A DNA stretch of 64,000 nucleotides, from contig JAYENK010000036.1 in assembly GCA_034722035.1 (NCBI GenBank), positions 1 through 64,000 of the forward strand. The letters run 5' to 3'. The position numbers were made by a program, and so were the translations under genes. Positions 8,449-17,820 of the stretch are shown here, in pieces; within the stretch, counting starts at the first letter, position 1, and every line of letters begins with the position of its first letter. A model generated the notes under the pieces. That model did no database searches, was not told where the DNA came from, and saw nothing but the letters and a program-made list of their open reading frames with translations. The stretch is from JAYENK01 sp034722035 (GTDB lineage: Bacteria; Patescibacteriota; Patescibacteriia; Patescibacteriales; UBA12075).

Positions 8449-9280
8449 GATTAATTAATTTATTTTGAATTTTTAAAACCAGCTCTTTTTGCACATTAAA
8501 AATTTTATCCAATATTTTTCTTGTTATAGCAGCTTTGTTGGGTTTTTTTGCCGGCTTGTTTTCTGAAAGCTCCTTTAACTCCCTGCTCGCTTGCGTCTGT
8601 TTTTGCTCAAAAACGCCGGCCACGCGTCCATCCAGGTCTTTTTCCTTAATAACTATTGCCTGCTGATTGTTTTTTTGTAATTTTTCTTGATTATCAATGA
8701 TGTATGAAGCAAAAATATTTTTACCGGGTTTCGGTTTTATCACTAAATCTTTCTCAATCGGATAACACAATAATTTATCATCCAGTATTTTGCAATAAGC
8801 TTTTTCTATAGAATTTAAAATTAAAGCGTCACTTTTTACTACTAGTTTTTTTGCCAACAACGGATTAAAATAAACTATACTTACGCTTAGCACCATTGCT
8901 AAAATAATTGCGCTTGCAACAACTACTATTGGTGAAAATTTAAATTTTATAATACTTTTTTTGTCCTTATCATCAAGAAATATATCGATGTGAGCATGTG
9001 GATTAATTTCTTGATTTAAGTAATCGCTTGCTTTACTTTTTTCAAAATTATTTTTATGTTTTTGGAAATGTTTTTTCCAAAGAAAAGCCGAAAAATCGTC
9101 AAAATCTTTGTGCTTTTCACTTTCTATTTTGTTTAAAATATTTTTAAAACTGTTATTGGAGCGTTTTTTATTGTTTATTTTCGCACTAAAAATGCCCGGA
9201 TTAATTTCCGGAGTATTGGTTTTTTGCCAAAATAAATTTTTCAAAAAATCTTCAAATTGAGTTTTTTCTTGTTTTTTCAT
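8438..9280 (-). CDS. Single-pass membrane protein of unknown function
   Basis: 280 residues. Residues 1-120 are hydrophilic and basic, with no signal peptide. One transmembrane helix lies at about 121-143 (IVVVASAIILAMVLSVSIVY). The rest is a Lys-rich extracytoplasmic part with a KPGKN segment, a CYPIEKDL pair and a C-terminal helical stretch. The topology resembles small membrane-anchored sigma regulators, but no anti-sigma motif is visible. It is coupled to the DUF4153-like gene downstream by an 11-bp overlap. I do not recognise the family. Confidence 0.6.
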   Translation of the reverse strand: MKKQEKTQFEDFLKNLFWQKTNTPEINPGIFSAKINNKKRSNNSFKNILNKIESEKHKDFDDFSAFLWKKHFQKHKNNFEKSKASDYLNQEINPHAHIDIFLDDKDKKSIIKFKFSPIVVVASAIILAMVLSVSIVYFNPLLAKKLVVKSDALILNSIEKAYCKILDDKLLCYPIEKDLVIKPKPGKNIFASYIIDNQEKLQKNNQQAIVIKEKDLDGRVAGVFEQKQTQASRELKELSENKPAKKPNKAAITRKILDKIFNVQKELVLKIQNKLINLVF

Positions 9281-9330
9281 ATAGCATGGAAGTTGATAAG
9301 TATTTAAATTATAACATATTTTAAAAACTA

Positions 9331-9359
9331 TTGCATTTTTTAAATTAATATGTTATTTT
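9331..9359 (+). promoter_or_regulatory. Probable promoter of rpmE-prfA-prmC
   Basis: TTGCAT at 9331-9336, a 17-bp spacer, and TATTTT at 9354-9359, about 30 bp before the rpmE ATG. A 10-bp inverted repeat (9311-9320 with 9347-9356) overlaps it in this divergent spacer. Confidence 0.45.
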
Positions 9360-9390
9360 AGATTAGTAATTAAATTTGTAATAAATATAT

Positions 9391-9762
9391 ATGCAAAAAG
9401 ATATACATCCAAAATATAATAATAAAGTAAAGGTTAGCTGTGATTGCGGTAATACTTTTACGACCGGTTCAACTGCCAAAGAGCTTAAAACAGAGCTTTG
9501 TAGCGAGTGTCACCCATTTTTTACCGGTAAGCAAAAGCTGGTAGATACTGCTCGAAGAGTAGAAAAATTCCAAACCAAAGCAAAAAAAACCGATTCAGAG
9601 TCAAAACTACGAAAAGGTAAAACAGCCAAAAGAGCCAAAAAAGCTGAAAATAGAAAAAAACGAGAGGTTGTGGTTAGGGTGCAAAATCTGGATGATTTAA
9701 AAATTGAGGCTAAGGTCAAGAAAAATAATAAAGCAAAGAAAAGCAAAAAGACAAAAAAATAA
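9391..9762 (+). CDS. rpmE: Ribosomal protein bL31 with long basic tail
   Basis: The first 65 residues are a bL31 domain of the zinc-binding (C+) type: CDCG and CSECHPF supply the cysteine pairs, then FFTGKQKLVDTAGRV-like sequence (here DTARRVEKF). bL31 is usually about 70 residues; this one has about 55 more, almost all Lys, Ala, Arg and Asn, and probably disordered and rRNA-binding. rpmE-prfA-prmC is a conserved bacterial gene order. A terminator-like hairpin separates it from prfA, suggesting attenuation or independent levels. Confidence 0.93.
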   Translation: MQKDIHPKYNNKVKVSCDCGNTFTTGSTAKELKTELCSECHPFFTGKQKLVDTARRVEKFQTKAKKTDSESKLRKGKTAKRAKKAENRKKREVVVRVQNLDDLKIEAKVKKNNKAKKSKKTKK

Positions 9763-9770
9763 TTTAGCAT

Positions 9771-9813
9771 AAAACGCATTACATGTGATATAATAATTAC
9801 AGTAGTGCGTTTT
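9771..9813 (+). terminator. Hairpin between rpmE and prfA
   Basis: A 12-bp stem with one G-T pair (9771-9782 with 9802-9813) is followed by T residues. The loop contains TATAATAAT, so a promoter for prfA may sit inside the hairpin. Confidence 0.55.
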
Positions 9814-9863
9814 TATATAGTCTATTTGCAGGAATGACAAAAAAGAGAAAAATATTTAATTAT

Positions 9864-10895
9864 ATGTACGAAGAAATACTGGAAAAATTTAATAATTTGG
9901 AAAAACAGTTATCTGATCAATCTGTAATCTCAGATATTAATAAATTGACTCAAGTATCGAAAGAGCACGCCGACTTAAAAGAGGTGGCGAGTTTTATTAA
10001 TGCTCTAAATAAAACAATTAAAGACGAAGCGGAAAATAAAGAAATTTTATCAAGCTCGGATGATGCCGAGCTAAAAGAAATGGCAAAAAATGAAATTGAG
10101 GCATTAGAGCTTGAACAAACAAAGCTGAAGAAAAAAATTGACTTGGAATTAAACCCAAAAGATCCAAACGATAAAAAAGATGTAATCATTGAAATTCGGG
10201 CCGGAACCGGCGGCGATGAGTCTGCCTTATTCGCGGCTAATCTTTTCCGGATGTATTCGCGCTATGCGGAAGAAAGTAAATGGAAAATTAATATCTTAGA
10301 CTCCAATCAAATTGGAATTGGCGGTTTTAAAGAAATAATTTTTGAAATTAAAGGCAAAAATGCATATAAATCTTTTAAATATGAGGCTGGAACTCACCGC
10401 GTTCAACGCGTTCCAGAAACCGAAAAACAAGGCCGAGTTCATACTTCAGCGGCGACAGTAGCGGTTTTACCGAACGCGAAAGACACTGACATCGAAATAA
10501 ATGAAAGTGATTTGCGAATAGATATTTATTCCGCTTCAGGTCCGGGTGGGCAAAGCGTAAATACTTCAAATTCGGCTGTAAGAATTACTCATGTGCCTAC
10601 CGGAGCGATAGCACAATGTCAGGACCAGAAATCACAACAGCAAAATAAAGTCAAAGCAATGCAGGTTCTTCGCTCTAGGGTTTTACAAAAAATTGAAGAA
10701 AAGAAGCACAAGGAAGAGGCAACTGAACGCAAATCTCAGGTTGGCTCGGGTGACCGGAGTGAAAAAATTCGCACTTACAATTTCCCTCAAGATCGCATTA
10801 CCGATCATAGAATAAAAAAATCCTGGAACAATATGAATACAATTTTAGACGGCAATCTTCGCAAAATCATTCAAGCCTTGCAAACAGAATTATGA
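9864..10895 (+). CDS. prfA: Peptide chain release factor 1
   Basis: RF1 releases peptides at UAA and UAG. The stop-recognition tripeptide P-x-T is seen as PET in HRVQRVPETE, and the catalytic GGQ lies in SGPGGQSVNTSNSAV. Start 9864 (MYEEILEKF) gives 343 residues, close to the usual length. An in-frame ATG at 9834, with AGGA directly touching it, would add 10 residues. Its TGA stop overlaps the prmC ATG (ATGA), which couples the two and shows that TGA is a stop codon here. PrmC methylates the GGQ glutamine. Confidence 0.95.
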   Translation: MYEEILEKFNNLEKQLSDQSVISDINKLTQVSKEHADLKEVASFINALNKTIKDEAENKEILSSSDDAELKEMAKNEIEALELEQTKLKKKIDLELNPKDPNDKKDVIIEIRAGTGGDESALFAANLFRMYSRYAEESKWKINILDSNQIGIGGFKEIIFEIKGKNAYKSFKYEAGTHRVQRVPETEKQGRVHTSAATVAVLPNAKDTDIEINESDLRIDIYSASGPGGQSVNTSNSAVRITHVPTGAIAQCQDQKSQQQNKVKAMQVLRSRVLQKIEEKKHKEEATERKSQVGSGDRSEKIRTYNFPQDRITDHRIKKSWNNMNTILDGNLRKIIQALQTEL

Positions 10896-11770
10896 CAATT
10901 CATCAAATACTGCTAAAAACTGTTAAAAAATTAAAGAAAAATAACATTAAAAATCCGCATCTCGAGGCGGAGCTTTTATTATCGGCAATTTTAAAAAAAC
11001 CAAGAGAATATATTTTGTCACACCCGGATTACAAATTGAATTGTTTACAAATTATAAATTACAAATTAAAAATTACCCGCCGAATAGGCGGTTCTCCCCT
11101 CGCCTACCTAACACGTTCAAAAGGATTTTATGGACGAAATTTTTATGTGAATAAAAATGTTTTAATTCCAAGACCGGAAACAGAAATGATGATTGATGAG
11201 GCCTTGAAATTAAAAGAAGAGAAAATATTTATTGATATTGGTACCGGCAGCGGCTGCATTATTATTTCTTTAATCAAAGAATTGCAAAAAAGGAATGTAT
11301 TTATAAATAACTATAAATTTTACGCAAGCGATGTATCAAAAAATGCTCTTATAATAGCCAAAAAAAATGCAAAAATATATAAAGTAGATAATTTGATTAA
11401 ATTTTATCAAAGTAACTTACTAGATTCAATAATAAATAAATTCAAAAATATAAATTCACAAATTATTATCTGTGCTAATCTGCCTTATTTAACGCTAGAG
11501 CAAATCAAAAACTCCCCCAGCATCCAAAAAGAACCAAAACTAGCCCTAAAAGCTGGTTCTGATGGCTTAAAATACTATCGTAAACTATTGCCACAAGTGG
11601 CAAAATTAAAAATGAAAAATGAAAAATTAAGAATTATTATTTATTTAGAGATTGATGATATTCAAAAAAATTCTATCCAAAAATTAATTAAGGAAGTGCT
11701 TCCCAGTTCAAAATACAAAATAAAAACCGACCTTCGCAATAAAAGCCGGCTTGTTATTATAAAACTATAA
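10892..11770 (+). CDS. prmC: Release factor glutamine methyltransferase
   Basis: 292 residues. A helical N-terminal substrate-binding domain (about 1-95) precedes a Rossmann methyltransferase domain with the SAM loop FIDIGTGSGC. The catalytic tetrapeptide is NLPY instead of the classical NPPY; this conservative variant is known in N5-glutamine methyltransferases. It modifies the GGQ motif of release factors and is translationally coupled to prfA. Two AT-rich, Lys/Leu/Asn-coding stretches (residues about 49-60 and 232-247) look like repeat insertions tolerated in frame. Confidence 0.92.
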   Translation: MTIHQILLKTVKKLKKNNIKNPHLEAELLLSAILKKPREYILSHPDYKLNCLQIINYKLKITRRIGGSPLAYLTRSKGFYGRNFYVNKNVLIPRPETEMMIDEALKLKEEKIFIDIGTGSGCIIISLIKELQKRNVFINNYKFYASDVSKNALIIAKKNAKIYKVDNLIKFYQSNLLDSIINKFKNINSQIIICANLPYLTLEQIKNSPSIQKEPKLALKAGSDGLKYYRKLLPQVAKLKMKNEKLRIIIYLEIDDIQKNSIQKLIKEVLPSSKYKIKTDLRNKSRLVIIKL

Positions 11771-11771
11771 A

Positions 11772-12824
11772 TTAATAAATAATTTCTTTCCCATTCCTCA
11801 CAATCTCAATCCAAGTAGTTCCTCGGTTAAAATTAAATTCATTGTTATCTTTATTGTAAAACCTGATTCGGGCTGTGGACGAATTCTTTTTCCAAGTTCC
11901 CTCGCTACATTCTCCATCCAAACAAACAATCGCCGTACCAGTTCCGATTGTATTAAGCTCAAGCCGCATTAATTCGTCAATTATTTCTCCCTTAACCTTA
12001 ACAACAGCAACATTCTTGGCACTAATAACTTGATTATCAGCTTCACGGTGAATTTCTCCAGCCAAATAACGCAAATAAGAGTTGTTCGCGTAATCATATT
12101 CCCAGGCTACATTATACGCTTCATCACCAAATTTAATTTTGATGCTTGAGGTGGCAGCGCGCTTGTCTTTGCTCAAATCGTCTTTATATATCCAGGGGAA
12201 AAATTTTCCTTGTTTTAAATTTTTCTTCTCCAAATATTTGTATAAATTGGCACTGCTTATGTAAACGTTGTGCGGAGCAAAATTATTGTCAGCGCGCCAA
12301 AAATAATCACCATTATAAAATTCGTTAATATGAAGAACATTATCTTTTTTCATTAGAGCCAAGGCCTCCGGGCTGCCGCCGACATGAGCGTATAACGCGG
12401 AAAGCTCGCGCGCATAATCAATGAAATAAGGCCTGGCTGAACGAATCGGTCCGATTTTTGCAAGCTCCTTATTGTCGGCAAAAAATGCCAAATAGCGTGT
12501 GATCGATCCCTCAGCTTCAGCTTCAATCACCAAATTGGCGCCGGACAAGCCCAAACAGGGACGAGCATCAATATGATTATCTATCATTATGCCCAGGGGA
12601 TAATAATTCTCCTCTCCAGCTTGAACCAAAACCCCATCAATATGGCGCGAAACCAAATTAGCCTCATCGTCTTTTAGACCTAAATCATATTTCTCTTTTT
12701 GCAAAATTATATTCTGAAAATAATCAGGTGAAATAATAATCTTATAGGTAAAAAAAGATAGAATTAACGAAAGCAATAAAAACAAAATTGCAACAAAAGT
12801 CCAAATTATTTTTTTGTTTGTCAT
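11772..12824 (-). CDS. DUF3048 (YerB-like) membrane-anchored protein
   Basis: 350 residues with an N-terminal transmembrane helix (about 7-29) and an extracytoplasmic domain. The DUF3048 region contains YPLGIMIDNH, ARPCLGLSGANLVIE and GPIRSARPYFIDYA, then AHVGGSPEAL. The C-terminal part (about 245-350) is the smaller domain usually paired with it. Bacillus subtilis YerB is the reference member; its biochemical role is not established. The stop is 2 bp from the convergent prmC stop. It follows rplY and rodA on the same strand, with short spacing suggesting one transcript. Confidence 0.85.
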   Translation of the reverse strand: MTNKKIIWTFVAILFLLLSLILSFFTYKIIISPDYFQNIILQKEKYDLGLKDDEANLVSRHIDGVLVQAGEENYYPLGIMIDNHIDARPCLGLSGANLVIEAEAEGSITRYLAFFADNKELAKIGPIRSARPYFIDYARELSALYAHVGGSPEALALMKKDNVLHINEFYNGDYFWRADNNFAPHNVYISSANLYKYLEKKNLKQGKFFPWIYKDDLSKDKRAATSSIKIKFGDEAYNVAWEYDYANNSYLRYLAGEIHREADNQVISAKNVAVVKVKGEIIDELMRLELNTIGTGTAIVCLDGECSEGTWKKNSSTARIRFYNKDNNEFNFNRGTTWIEIVRNGKEIIY

Positions 12825-12834
12825 GACTTAAATA

Positions 12835-13533
12835 TTATTTTGTTTCTTTTTTCTTTTCTTCTTTGTTCTCACTTTCTTTTTTGTTGCCGGTTTTTTCTTT
12901 ATTCTTATCAATTGTGGCATCGGCAGTTTCAGTCTTTTCACTTTCATCTTCTTCTACTATTTCTTCTTCTTTTTCTTGAGTAGGTAGGGTTGTGCTAACA
13001 ATGAGAGTATTCTCGTCATCAAAAATTTCAATTGAATCGGGAATGTCCAGATCTTTTATATGAATAGTATCATTCAATGTTTTGAGTTTGTCTAAATTAA
13101 CTTCCAAATTTTCGATTAAATTTCCGGGCAAACATTTTGCGTTAATGGTCTCTAAATTAGTAAGCACCATTCCGCCTAAATCCTTAATCGCTTTGTCTGA
13201 ACCGATAAACTCTAGAGGAATATCAATCTCAATGGGTACATTCATATCAATACGGAAAAAATCAATATGGCGAATCGTATCTTTGATGCTGTCAATTTGC
13301 ACGTCTTTTACGATGCTCTTTATCGAATCTTTATCGTCAATTATAAGATCAACCAAAGATGATTCTCCGACCCCCTCATAAATTTTAATAAATTCATTTT
13401 TTTTGATTTTTAAATTTTGATTTTCTCCTTTTCCGCCGTAAATAACAGCCGGAACAAACCCTTTTTTAATAAGTTCATTTATTTTTTTCTTATCCTTGCG
13501 CGTTTCCGCTTTTAAAATAAATTTTTTAGTCAT
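12835..13533 (-). CDS. rplY: Ribosomal protein bL25, CTC type, with acidic/mixed-charge tail
   Basis: 232 residues. Residues about 1-90 are the L25 5S-rRNA-binding domain (VPAVIYGGKGEN, SLVDLIID, HIDFFRID). Residues about 92-180 are the TL5/CTC beta domain (VPIEIDIPLEFIG). Residues 180-232 are almost only Glu, Lys, Asp, Asn and Thr, longer and more charged than usual. It binds 5S rRNA in the large subunit. Confidence 0.93.
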   Translation of the reverse strand: MTKKFILKAETRKDKKKINELIKKGFVPAVIYGGKGENQNLKIKKNEFIKIYEGVGESSLVDLIIDDKDSIKSIVKDVQIDSIKDTIRHIDFFRIDMNVPIEIDIPLEFIGSDKAIKDLGGMVLTNLETINAKCLPGNLIENLEVNLDKLKTLNDTIHIKDLDIPDSIEIFDDENTLIVSTTLPTQEKEEEIVEEDESEKTETADATIDKNKEKTGNKKESENKEEKKKETK

Positions 13534-13555
13534 TTTTGTTATAAATTATAATTAT

Positions 13556-14662
13556 TTAATATTTAAGTTTTGATCTGATAATAATGCTCTGAGCCATTCC
13601 CAATAAAATTAAGGTGGAAATAATTGCCGAGCCGCCATAGCTCAAAAAAGGCAAGGAAATACCGACAACAGGCATAATTCCGATATTCATACCAATATTA
13701 ATAAACATTTCAATAAAAATCAAAATTAGAACCCCCAATAAAAAATAAGCACCATAGTCATTACTAGCATCTTTAGCGTTTTTTAGCAAGCGATAAAAAA
13801 TAAGTCCAAATAAAAATAATATAATTACAACTCCCAAAAAACCCAATTCTTCCGCAATAACTGCGAAAATAAAGTCATTTTGGGCCTCAGGCAAGAATTT
13901 TAGCTGTGATTGCGAGCCAAAGCCCACCCCACGACCAATCCATTGCCCCGAACCAATTGCAATCATCGCTTGGTTAATATTATAACTTTGATCAAGGGTA
14001 CTGTTTTTTGGATTTAAAAAAGTTATTATTCTTTCTTTTTGATAATCTTGAAAAAGAAAAAACCAAGCAGAAAAAAGGATAATAATAGCCAAAAAAATTA
14101 TTGATAAAATATAACGATATTTTAAGCCGGTAACAAACAAAAAAATGAACCACAACCCAAACAAAATCATGGAAGAGCCAAAATCAGGCTGTTGCATAAC
14201 CAAAAAAATTATAGTACCAACGCCAAGACCGGACAAAAAAAGATGTTTTAAAGGGTTTAGTTTTATGCTTACGACAGAAAAATATCTGGCCAGATAAATT
14301 ATCAAAATGATTTTAACAAATTCAACCGGCTGCAAATTAAAAGGACCAAAATTAAACCAACCACGCGTTCCTCTAATGTCTTCACCAAAAAATATGACTC
14401 CGAGCAAAAGCATTAAGCCAAATACATAAATAAAGGTGCTATAATTACGCAAATTTAAATAATTATAAGAAGCAAACATAAAAAACATGATCAAGCCAAT
14501 CGTCACAAACAAAATTTGTTTTTTAAAATTAATAAGATCTAAAGCGTTTTGCCCTAAGGCAATGCTATAAATCTCAATCAGACCAAAACAAATCAACAAC
14601 ATTACTGCTGCGAATAAAATCCAATCAAAATTTTTTACAAATACTAAAGGGCGCTTTATCAT
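13556..14662 (-). CDS. rodA: Rod-shape peptidoglycan glycosyltransferase RodA (SEDS family)
   Basis: 368 residues with about ten transmembrane segments. SEDS landmarks are present: IRGTRGWFNFGPFNLQPVE, QPDFGSSMILF, NDFIFAVIAEELGFLG and FLSYGGSAII near the C-terminus. SEDS proteins polymerise lipid II glycan strands with a partner PBP2. The form is RodA rather than FtsW by its compact N-terminus, although FtsW cannot be fully excluded. It lies 2 bp downstream of a membrane protein gene and probably shares its transcript. No PBP2 gene is next to it. Confidence 0.9.
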   Translation of the reverse strand: MIKRPLVFVKNFDWILFAAVMLLICFGLIEIYSIALGQNALDLINFKKQILFVTIGLIMFFMFASYNYLNLRNYSTFIYVFGLMLLLGVIFFGEDIRGTRGWFNFGPFNLQPVEFVKIILIIYLARYFSVVSIKLNPLKHLFLSGLGVGTIIFLVMQQPDFGSSMILFGLWFIFLFVTGLKYRYILSIIFLAIIILFSAWFFLFQDYQKERIITFLNPKNSTLDQSYNINQAMIAIGSGQWIGRGVGFGSQSQLKFLPEAQNDFIFAVIAEELGFLGVVIILFLFGLIFYRLLKNAKDASNDYGAYFLLGVLILIFIEMFINIGMNIGIMPVVGISLPFLSYGGSAIISTLILLGMAQSIIIRSKLKY

Positions 14663-14664
14663 GC

Positions 14665-15690
14665 TTATTTTTTTTCAGCCGGGCCGGAGCTAATATATAG
14701 GTAATTCTCCTGATCGGTAACATTAATTTCCGGATAAATTTCCAAATCGTTAACATTGTTGTGCGAGCCCAAAACCGAAAGATTATAGGCATATTTCTCA
14801 CCAGAAATAAATCTTTTCGCAGTCCATCGTTCTACCCCGACAATTGACTCTCCTTGTTTTAATAAAATAGTAAAAACAATGTCTTTATAGCTGTAAGCCG
14901 TTTTATTTTCTGCCTGAAACTTTATCTGAAAAAACTTCTCTTTATTGCTGATCAGACTGCGATTACTGCCGATAAATTCTTTATCACTAACAACAACATT
15001 AAAATGGTTGCTTAAAAAGTCTTGCCAATCAGGATAATCATGTTTGCTTATTCTACTCCAGTTTACATTTTTGATATTCAAAACCGGCAAACGATTACCG
15101 CGCCCGGTCTCAGCGCCGAGCAATATAATATATTTACTTTCTGCAGGGTATATAAAATTCTCCCAAACATCGCTTTTCTCGTCACCAGAAGAAAACGAAT
15201 AAGAAAATTCAGCCATGTGATCCGGATTAGGATTAAAAATTTTAACAACAAAAGAATATGTTCCTTCATCGATTTTGATTGTTTTCGGACTTTGCCATTC
15301 CAAATCTCTGGGGCGTTGCGCCTGCATGGCCGCTAAAATTTGCGCGGCATTATTATTAGCAAACTTATTCATAATTGCCTCGTCTGCTTTCATGTCAACA
15401 AAAATATAATTCCCAAAAGTCCAGATAAACCAAGGCCAGGTAAGTACGGAAATCAATATCAAAAAACCATAAAACATGTAGAGAAAAAAAATACGATGTT
15501 TTAAAAACCAAAAGCCAAATTCAAGCTTAAAAATACTAAGCCCTTCCAGATCTTGATATTTTCCAATATTTGCCTTGTTTTTTTTGTCATTTTGCTCATC
15601 CAAGGCTATTTGACCGGAATCAACCTGAGTTTTTTCCGAATTCATTTCGCTTGATGCCTTTGTTTTTTTATTGTTTAATAAATCTACCAT
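14665..15690 (-). CDS. Membrane-anchored protein of unknown function upstream of rodA
   Basis: 341 residues: a hydrophilic cytosolic N-terminus (1-55), one transmembrane helix at about 68-92 (FLYMFYGFLILISVLTWPWFI), then an extracytoplasmic, beta-rich region of about 245 residues. That region seems to hold two similar beta-sandwich-like halves (about 125-215 and 225-325). I recognise no catalytic motif. The 2-bp spacing to rodA suggests a role in the cell envelope, which is inference only. Confidence 0.6.
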   Translation of the reverse strand: MVDLLNNKKTKASSEMNSEKTQVDSGQIALDEQNDKKNKANIGKYQDLEGLSIFKLEFGFWFLKHRIFFLYMFYGFLILISVLTWPWFIWTFGNYIFVDMKADEAIMNKFANNNAAQILAAMQAQRPRDLEWQSPKTIKIDEGTYSFVVKIFNPNPDHMAEFSYSFSSGDEKSDVWENFIYPAESKYIILLGAETGRGNRLPVLNIKNVNWSRISKHDYPDWQDFLSNHFNVVVSDKEFIGSNRSLISNKEKFFQIKFQAENKTAYSYKDIVFTILLKQGESIVGVERWTAKRFISGEKYAYNLSVLGSHNNVNDLEIYPEINVTDQENYLYISSGPAEKK

Positions 15691-15794
15691 ATCTAAATTT
15701 TACCAGAATAAAGCATTTCTGGCAATTAAAAATTCTGCTTGCAATAAATTGTAATATTTGCTAAAATTAATCTATAATTAATCTATAAAATTTG

Positions 15795-15813
15795 CTCACA
15801 ATTATGTTGTGAG
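15795..15813. promoter_or_regulatory. Inverted repeat in the divergent gyrB spacer
   Basis: CTCACAA (15795-15801) and TTGTGAG (15807-15813) form a 7-bp inverted repeat with a 5-base loop, 44 bp before gyrB. It could be an operator or a 5' leader hairpin. Confidence 0.35.
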
Positions 15814-15856
15814 TAAATATTTTTATTGCTAACATTAAATAATATTCTAAAAATAT

Positions 15857-17818
15857 ATGACGAAGAAAAAAGAAACAAAAATTGTTAAAAAAACAAAGAA
15901 AAGCGAATATGGCGCCGATGCGATTACAGTACTGGAAGGGCTTGATCCGGTACGCAAGCGCCCCGGTATGTATATTGGTTCTACCTCTTCTACCGGACTC
16001 CATCATCTCATTTGGGAGGTAGTAGATAACGGATTGGATGAAGCTATGGCCGGATATGCCGATGAAATATCCATTACCTTGCTACCCAACTCTTATGTAA
16101 AAATAACCGATAACGGACGTGGTATTCCGGTGGGCAAACATAAAGTAACGGGATTGTCTGCCCTGGAGACCGTACTCACTAAATTGCACGCCGGTGGTAA
16201 ATTTGGTGGAGATAATAGCGGATACAAAGTATCAGGCGGATTACATGGTGTCGGTGTTTCGGTGGTTAATGCTCTAAGCAAACATTTGATTGCCGAAGTT
16301 CATACTGAAGATAAAATTTGGAAACAAGAATACAAAATTGGTAAAGCTAAGTCTAAAATAAAATCGGTTGGAAAAACCAAAAAAACCGGTACTACCATAA
16401 CCTTTCAAGCTGATGACACGATTTTTTCTGAAATTGAGTATAGCTGGGGTAAAATCTTGGATCATTATCGCCAACAAGCTTACTTGAACAAAGGAATAAC
16501 AATCAAAATATTTGACCGACGCAAAGACCATCGCCGGAAATCCTATGTTTTTTATTTTGAAGGAGGTATAAAGGCTTATATAAAAAATTTACACCGGAAC
16601 AAAACCGTTAAAAATGAAACAATTTTTTATATCGAAAAAAACCTGAAAGACTCTAAGGTAGAAATTTCCTTGCAGTATAATGACGAGTTCAACGAAACCA
16701 CTCTGCCTTTTGCCAACAATATCTACAATCTGGAGGGTGGAACTCATTTGGCTGGTTTTCGTACCGCTCTTACCAGGACGCTGAACAATTACGCGCGCGC
16801 GCAAAATATTCTTAAAGAAAAAGATGAAAATCTAAACGGTGAAGATGTGCGCGAAGGATTAACCGCGATTATCAGTGTTAAATTGCAAGAACCGCAATTT
16901 GAAGGTCAAACCAAAGGCAAACTAGGCAACGCAGAAATGAAGACTTATGTTGAACAAGTATTTAGTGAAACTTTTGCCGTATTTTTGGAAGAGCATCCCA
17001 AAGAAGCAGTCGCAATTGTTGGCAAATGTATTCTTTCTAGCCAAGCTCGGCTGGCAGCGCGTACAGCCAGAGCCTCTATTCTGCGCAAAGGGGCTCTCGA
17101 CAATATGACTCTGCCCGGTAAATTATCCGATTGTTCTTCACGCAAAGCGGAAGATTGCGAATTGTATATTGTTGAGGGTGACTCGGCCGGTGGATCTGCC
17201 AAACAAGGCAGAGACAGAAGGTTTCAGGCTATTCTTCCTTTACGCGGTAAAATTTTAAATGTAGAACGAGCCAGGTTAGATAAAATGCTAGCAAACACCG
17301 AAATCAAGAATTTAATCATCGCTATGGGTACCAATATCAATGATCAGTTTGATCTATCCAAATTACGCTATCATCGTATTGTGATTATGACTGATGCTGA
17401 TGTTGACGGCGCTCATATCCGCACCTTGCTCCTAACGCTCTTTTTCCGTCATTTCACTCCGCTTGTGACAAACGGCCACCTTTTTGTGGCTCAACCGCCA
17501 CTATATCAAATCAAAAAAGGTTCTGCTTTCAAATATGCTTACACCGAAGAAGAAAAAACAAAGATTATCAACGAATTTGGCGGAGATAAGGAAGATGTAA
17601 AACTTTCTATTCAGCGCTATAAAGGTCTTGGTGAAATGAATCCAACTCAATTATGGAACACTACAATGGATCCGGAAGGTAGAATAATGAAGCAAGTGAC
17701 AGTAGCAGACGCGGCTTTGGCCGACAATATTTTTGATATGCTAATGGGAGACGATGTTATCCCGCGCAAAAAATTTATTCAAACTCACGCGCAAAAAGTG
17801 AAGAATTTAGATGTATAA
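15857..17818 (+). CDS. gyrB: DNA gyrase subunit B
   Basis: 653 residues. The GHKL ATPase domain shows PGMYIGS, EVVDNGLDEA and the GRGIPVG and GGLHGVGVSVVNAL loops. The transducer follows, and the Toprim domain shows EGDSAGG, PLRGKILNVE and MTDADVDGAHIRTLLLT. The C-terminus (QRYKGLGEMNPTQLW) is of the GyrB type without the gamma-proteobacterial insert. It supercoils DNA with GyrA, which is not in this window. It is convergent with acs, stops 2 bp apart, and no terminator fits between them. Confidence 0.96.
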   Translation: MTKKKETKIVKKTKKSEYGADAITVLEGLDPVRKRPGMYIGSTSSTGLHHLIWEVVDNGLDEAMAGYADEISITLLPNSYVKITDNGRGIPVGKHKVTGLSALETVLTKLHAGGKFGGDNSGYKVSGGLHGVGVSVVNALSKHLIAEVHTEDKIWKQEYKIGKAKSKIKSVGKTKKTGTTITFQADDTIFSEIEYSWGKILDHYRQQAYLNKGITIKIFDRRKDHRRKSYVFYFEGGIKAYIKNLHRNKTVKNETIFYIEKNLKDSKVEISLQYNDEFNETTLPFANNIYNLEGGTHLAGFRTALTRTLNNYARAQNILKEKDENLNGEDVREGLTAIISVKLQEPQFEGQTKGKLGNAEMKTYVEQVFSETFAVFLEEHPKEAVAIVGKCILSSQARLAARTARASILRKGALDNMTLPGKLSDCSSRKAEDCELYIVEGDSAGGSAKQGRDRRFQAILPLRGKILNVERARLDKMLANTEIKNLIIAMGTNINDQFDLSKLRYHRIVIMTDADVDGAHIRTLLLTLFFRHFTPLVTNGHLFVAQPPLYQIKKGSAFKYAYTEEEKTKIINEFGGDKEDVKLSIQRYKGLGEMNPTQLWNTTMDPEGRIMKQVTVADAALADNIFDMLMGDDVIPRKKFIQTHAQKVKNLDV

Positions 17819-17820
17819 TT

